The position numbers and the translations under genes were made by a program. Below, in pieces: positions 7,605 to 10,275 of a DNA stretch of 10,275 nucleotides. This DNA comes from Rhodoferax sp. (lineage in GTDB: Bacteria > Pseudomonadota > Gammaproteobacteria > Burkholderiales > Burkholderiaceae_C), in contig JAUXQA010000185.1 in NCBI GenBank assembly GCA_030683195.1, forward strand, positions 1-10,275, read 5' to 3'. Position 1 is the first letter of the stretch; each line of letters starts with the position of its first letter. The notes beneath the pieces were generated by a model. It searched no databases. It was not told the DNA's origin and worked only from the letters and a program-made list of their open reading frames with translations.

Positions 7605-7613
7605 GGAATTCCT
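7604..7613. promoter_or_regulatory. Palindromic bidirectional ribosome-binding site between xthA and pyrE
   Basis: The perfect 10-base palindrome AGGAATTCCT places an AGGA Shine-Dalgarno core on both strands. On the plus strand AAGGAA (7603-7608) lies seven bases from the pyrE ATG at 7615. On the minus strand GAGGA (7614-7610) lies five bases from the TTG at 7604. The sequence is directly visible; the dual role is inferred from spacing. No convincing -35/-10 promoter pair was found for either gene, so their promoters must lie within the coding region of the opposite gene. Confidence 0.6.
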
Positions 7614-7614
7614 C

Positions 7615-8325
7615 ATGTCTGAGAGTGTCAAAACGAAAACAGAACTAACGGGACAGCAAGATGCACTAGCCCAGGATTTTGTACAGTTTGCAGTGGACTG
7701 TGGCGTACTGCGATTTGGCGAATTCAAAACCAAAGCAGGTCGCATGAGCCCCTATTTCTTCAATGCCGGCCTGTTCGACGATGGGGCCAAACTCGGACGA
7801 CTGGCGCAATTTTATGCGCAGCGACTTTTGGCCAGTGGCATTGAATTCGATATGATTTTTGGTCCCGCTTACAAAGGCATTCCATTGGGGGCAGCCCTGG
7901 CCGTGGAACTGGCCCGGTTAGGTCGCAACGTCCCTTTTACCTACAACCGCAAAGAAGCAAAGGATCATGGCGAGGGCGGCTCGCTGGTGGGCGCGCCGCT
8001 CAAGGGACGGGTGCTGGTGGTGGATGACGTCATGTCAGCCGGCACAGCCGTGCGCGAATCCATTTCCATTATCCAGGCGGCGGGCGCAACGGCGCATGCG
8101 GTGGTCATTGCATTGGATCGTCAAGAAAAGGCGACCGAGAACGGTATGGACGTGAATCACAGCGCCGTGCAATATGTTAAAAATCAGCTCGGCCTGCAGG
8201 TATGCGCCATCGCGAAGCTTTCTGATCTAATGCATTACTTGGAGATGCACAGCGCGCAAGGTCTGGCAGACGATCACCAGCGCGTTCAGCTCTACCGTCA
8301 ACGCTACGGGGTGGAAGAAGGATAA
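7615..8325 (+). CDS. pyrE: Orotate phosphoribosyltransferase
   Basis: Converts orotate and PRPP to orotidine 5'-monophosphate in de novo pyrimidine synthesis, in the cytoplasm. The protein has 236 residues, close to the usual 210-235. Visible motifs are FGEFKTKAGRMSPYFFN (residues 34-50, N-terminal substrate region), FGPAYKGIPLG (82-92), the flexible catalytic loop NRKEAKDHGEGG (111-122) and the PRPP-binding loop VLVVDDVMSAGTA (133-145). The ATG at 7615 is preceded by AAGGAA at good spacing. The frame stays open far upstream on this strand through the xthA region, but the ATG start matches family length. The DUF4124 gene follows two bases after the stop. Its 5' end abuts xthA with no intergenic DNA, so any attenuator-type control of the E. 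coli kind is absent or lies within xthA. Confidence 0.96.
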   Translation: MSESVKTKTELTGQQDALAQDFVQFAVDCGVLRFGEFKTKAGRMSPYFFNAGLFDDGAKLGRLAQFYAQRLLASGIEFDMIFGPAYKGIPLGAALAVELARLGRNVPFTYNRKEAKDHGEGGSLVGAPLKGRVLVVDDVMSAGTAVRESISIIQAAGATAHAVVIALDRQEKATENGMDVNHSAVQYVKNQLGLQVCAIAKLSDLMHYLEMHSAQGLADDHQRVQLYRQRYGVEEG

Positions 8326-8327
8326 AC

Positions 8328-9032
8328 ATGCACATGCGCGGCTCGTCGGGGAATTGCCTCAGACCCCTGTTGTTGAGGGCGATCCAGGGCTCCCTTGTGC
8401 TGTGTCTGGTGGCCTTTGAGTTGGCGCAAGCTCAGACAACGGAACCAGGAATTTACACCTGCACGGACGCGCGGGGCCGCAAACTGACATCGGACAGACC
8501 TATCCCGGAATGCAACGACCGCGAACAAAAACTGCTAAACCCAAGCGGAACCGTCAAAGGCAAATTGGGGCCTACCCTGACCGCACTGGAACGCACCGAG
8601 CTTGAACTCAAGGAAAAAGTGGCTCAGGAAGAACGCGCCCGCATCAACGAGGAAAAGCGACGGGATCGGGCATTGCTGACTCGATACCCCAACAAGGGTG
8701 TTCACGACAAAGAGCGCGCAGAGGCACTGACTCAGGTCGGCGTGGTCCGCAAAGCTGCAGTCAACAGAGTGGAAGAACTCTTGCGTCAACGCTCAGAGGT
8801 CAATCTGGAAATGGAGTTTTACAAAAAAGACCCGACCAAGGCACCCGCATCTCTGCGGCGTCGAGCGGATGAATCAGCTCAAAGCATCGCCATTCAGAAC
8901 CGCTTTATCGCAGACCAGGATGCCGAGCTCAAACGCGTCAACGCACGCTTCGACGATGAACTGATGAAGCTCAAGCAGTTATGGGCCCTACATTCCCCCA
9001 CTGAGCCGCCTGCGTCCAGCAAGCCTCGCTGA
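8328..9032 (+). CDS. Secreted DUF4124-domain coiled-coil protein
   Basis: Exported protein of unknown function, 234 residues. A basic N-region and hydrophobic core end in LAQA|QTTE, a signal peptidase I site near residue 35. Residues about 41-70 (IYTCTDARGRKLTSDRPIPEC) fit DUF4124, a short domain common in proteobacterial periplasmic proteins, with two cysteines (Cys45 and Cys62) that may form a disulphide. Residues about 84-115 and 175-218 are rich in Glu, Lys, Arg and Leu in heptad-like spacing, so coiled coils are likely. The tail is Pro/Ser-rich. It begins two bases after pyrE, with GAAGGA just upstream, so the two are probably one transcript. A role in envelope or cell-wall function is conceivable, but nothing in the sequence proves it. 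Confidence 0.82.
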   Translation: MHMRGSSGNCLRPLLLRAIQGSLVLCLVAFELAQAQTTEPGIYTCTDARGRKLTSDRPIPECNDREQKLLNPSGTVKGKLGPTLTALERTELELKEKVAQEERARINEEKRRDRALLTRYPNKGVHDKERAEALTQVGVVRKAAVNRVEELLRQRSEVNLEMEFYKKDPTKAPASLRRRADESAQSIAIQNRFIADQDAELKRVNARFDDELMKLKQLWALHSPTEPPASSKPR

Positions 9033-9083
9033 GGCAAAAAGCAGCATCCGGCCACTTGAAACGAGGACAGCGGCTGGCTTGGG

Positions 9084-10275
9084 TTAGCCGAGCTTCTTGC
9101 GCAACAGATCATTGACCTGCTGCGGATTCGCTTTGCCTTGGCTGCCTTTCATGATCTGCCCCACCAGCGCGTTAAGAGCCTTGCCGTTACCGGCCCTGTA
9201 CTCCTCCACGTTTTTCGGATTGGCCGCCAGCACGGCGTCCACAATCTTTTCCAACTCACCGGCGTTGCTCATCTGCTTCAAACCACGGGTTTCAATCAAA
9301 CCGTCAACCTCATCGCCTTCGCCATTCCACAGGGCGTCAAACACCACGCGTGCAGCGTTATTGGAAATCGTGGCATCGCTGATTCGGGTGATCAGGCCCG
9401 CGAGTTGTGCAGCGGATACTTTCGTCTGACCAATGCCGATTTCGCTGGCATTGAGCCGGCGCGACAACTCGCCCATGATCCAGTTGCTCGCCAGCTTGGG
9501 CTGGCCGCAGGCTTTGGCCGTGGCCTCGAAATAAGCCGCCATTTCACGGCTTTGGGTCAATGCGGTGGCGTCGTAGTCTGACAGGCCATAGTCCGCCTCA
9601 AAGCGCTGCGCCATGATACGGGGCAATTCGGTCAACTCGGCGCGAACGCGCTGCACCCAATCCTCCCCAATCACCAGCGGTGGTAGATCGGGGTCGGGGA
9701 AATAGCGGTAATCGGCAGCGTCTTCCTTGGTACGCATGGCACGGGTTTCACCGGTATCCGGATTGAACAGAACGGTGGCTTGTTCGATCGCGTGGCCATC
9801 CTCGATCTGCTCGATCTGCCAACGTACCTCATAGTCAATCGCCTGCTGCATGAACTTGAAGCTGTTCAGGTTCTTGATCTCGCGACGCGTGCCAAACGGC
9901 GCACCAGGCTTGCGCACCGACACATTGGCGTCACAGCGGAAACTGCCTTCCTGCATGTTGCCGTCACAAATTCCGATCCAGGTCACGATCTTGTGCAGTT
10001 CCTTGGCATAGGCTACAGCCTCGGCGCTGGAGCGCATGTCAGGCTCGGTCACGATCTCCAGCAGGGGTGTGCCAGCACGGTTCAAGTCAATGCCGGTTTG
10101 TCCAATAAAATCTTCATGCAGCGACTTGCCGGCGTCTTCCTCCAGATGGGCGCGAACCAGGCGAACGGCCATCTTGTCTTCGCCCAAAATGAAAATGATC
10201 TCTCCGCCCTGCACCACCGGAATCTCGAACTGGCTGATCTGGTAACCCTTGGGCAGATCAGGATAGAAGTAGTTC
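9084..10275 (-). CDS. gatB: Asp/Glu-tRNA amidotransferase subunit B, 5' end cut by window edge
   Basis: Subunit of GatCAB, which amidates misacylated Glu-tRNA(Gln) and/or Asp-tRNA(Asn). The frame runs off the right edge; 397 C-terminal residues are visible of about 480 in the family. At the edge the translation reads NYFYPDLPKGYQISQFE, a hallmark of GatB. Further on are HLEEDAGKS, DLNRAGTPLLEIVTEPD, GSFRCDANVSVR and YRYFPDPDLPP, all conserved in the kinase/amidotransferase-coupling domain. The last 150 residues form the helical tail (YqeY-like) that contacts tRNA, ending LLRKKLG. The GTG at 10217 is internal, not a start. In Burkholderiales gatB is normally preceded by gatA and gatC, which would lie beyond the right edge. 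It converges with the DUF4124 gene across 51 bases. Confidence 0.97.
   Translation of the reverse strand, partial: NYFYPDLPKGYQISQFEIPVVQGGEIIFILGEDKMAVRLVRAHLEEDAGKSLHEDFIGQTGIDLNRAGTPLLEIVTEPDMRSSAEAVAYAKELHKIVTWIGICDGNMQEGSFRCDANVSVRKPGAPFGTRREIKNLNSFKFMQQAIDYEVRWQIEQIEDGHAIEQATVLFNPDTGETRAMRTKEDAADYRYFPDPDLPPLVIGEDWVQRVRAELTELPRIMAQRFEADYGLSDYDATALTQSREMAAYFEATAKACGQPKLASNWIMGELSRRLNASEIGIGQTKVSAAQLAGLITRISDATISNNAARVVFDALWNGEGDEVDGLIETRGLKQMSNAGELEKIVDAVLAANPKNVEEYRAGNGKALNALVGQIMKGSQGKANPQQVNDLLRKKLG

Noticed and set aside
9023..9035. Hairpin GCCTC-GCT-GAGGC across the DUF4124 stop codon, possible terminator for the convergent gatB or DUF4124 transcripts.
   Set aside because: The stem is only five base pairs. 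On the plus strand it is followed by A rather than T; on the minus strand the T run precedes it. It does not meet the usual intrinsic terminator pattern.
9138..9581. Plus-strand open frame of 147 codons antisense to gatB.
   Set aside because: It mirrors the well-conserved gatB coding frame and shows no family features.

Overview
The window looks like a betaproteobacterial chromosome, most likely Burkholderiales. Base composition is moderate, roughly half G+C. The right side carries housekeeping genes (xthA, pyrE, a DUF4124 protein, gatB) of the kind found together in that order. A Limnobacter-like host would fit the composition, but this is a guess that cannot be settled from the sequence.

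Positions 1 to about 6750 hold one dense plus-strand gene run that reads as a synthase-dependent exopolysaccharide locus. In order it has: the C-terminal part of a BcsE-like cyclic-di-GMP receptor with an RxGD motif (cut by the left edge); an outer-membrane export porin with a short TPR-like region and a C-terminal beta-barrel (PgaA/YaiO style); a processive family 2 glycosyltransferase with the full D, DxD, ED, QxxRW motif set (PgaC-like); a 73-residue single-span membrane protein; a membrane-anchored NodB-type polysaccharide deacetylase with an extra N-terminal domain; and a DUF3429 multi-span membrane protein. From the exporter onward the genes overlap or nearly touch, so they are probably co-transcribed and translationally coupled. 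The inferred division of labour is: c-di-GMP sensing by the BcsE-like protein, polymerisation and inner-membrane transfer by the GT2 with the small partner, deacetylation in the periplasm, and export through the barrel. The mix is neither a standard bcs cellulose operon nor a standard pgaABCD operon, and it is the most interesting element here.

Positions 6813 to 10275 are housekeeping. xthA (exonuclease III, minus) converges on the exopolysaccharide operon and diverges from pyrE with no intergenic space: the two reading frames overlap at their starts, and a perfect palindrome, AGGAATTCCT, can act as a Shine-Dalgarno sequence in both directions. pyrE is followed two bases later by a secreted DUF4124 coiled-coil protein. 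That pair converges on gatB (minus), which runs off the right edge. No rRNA, tRNA, CRISPR, insertion sequence or phage gene was seen, and no gene-free stretch exceeds 100 bases.
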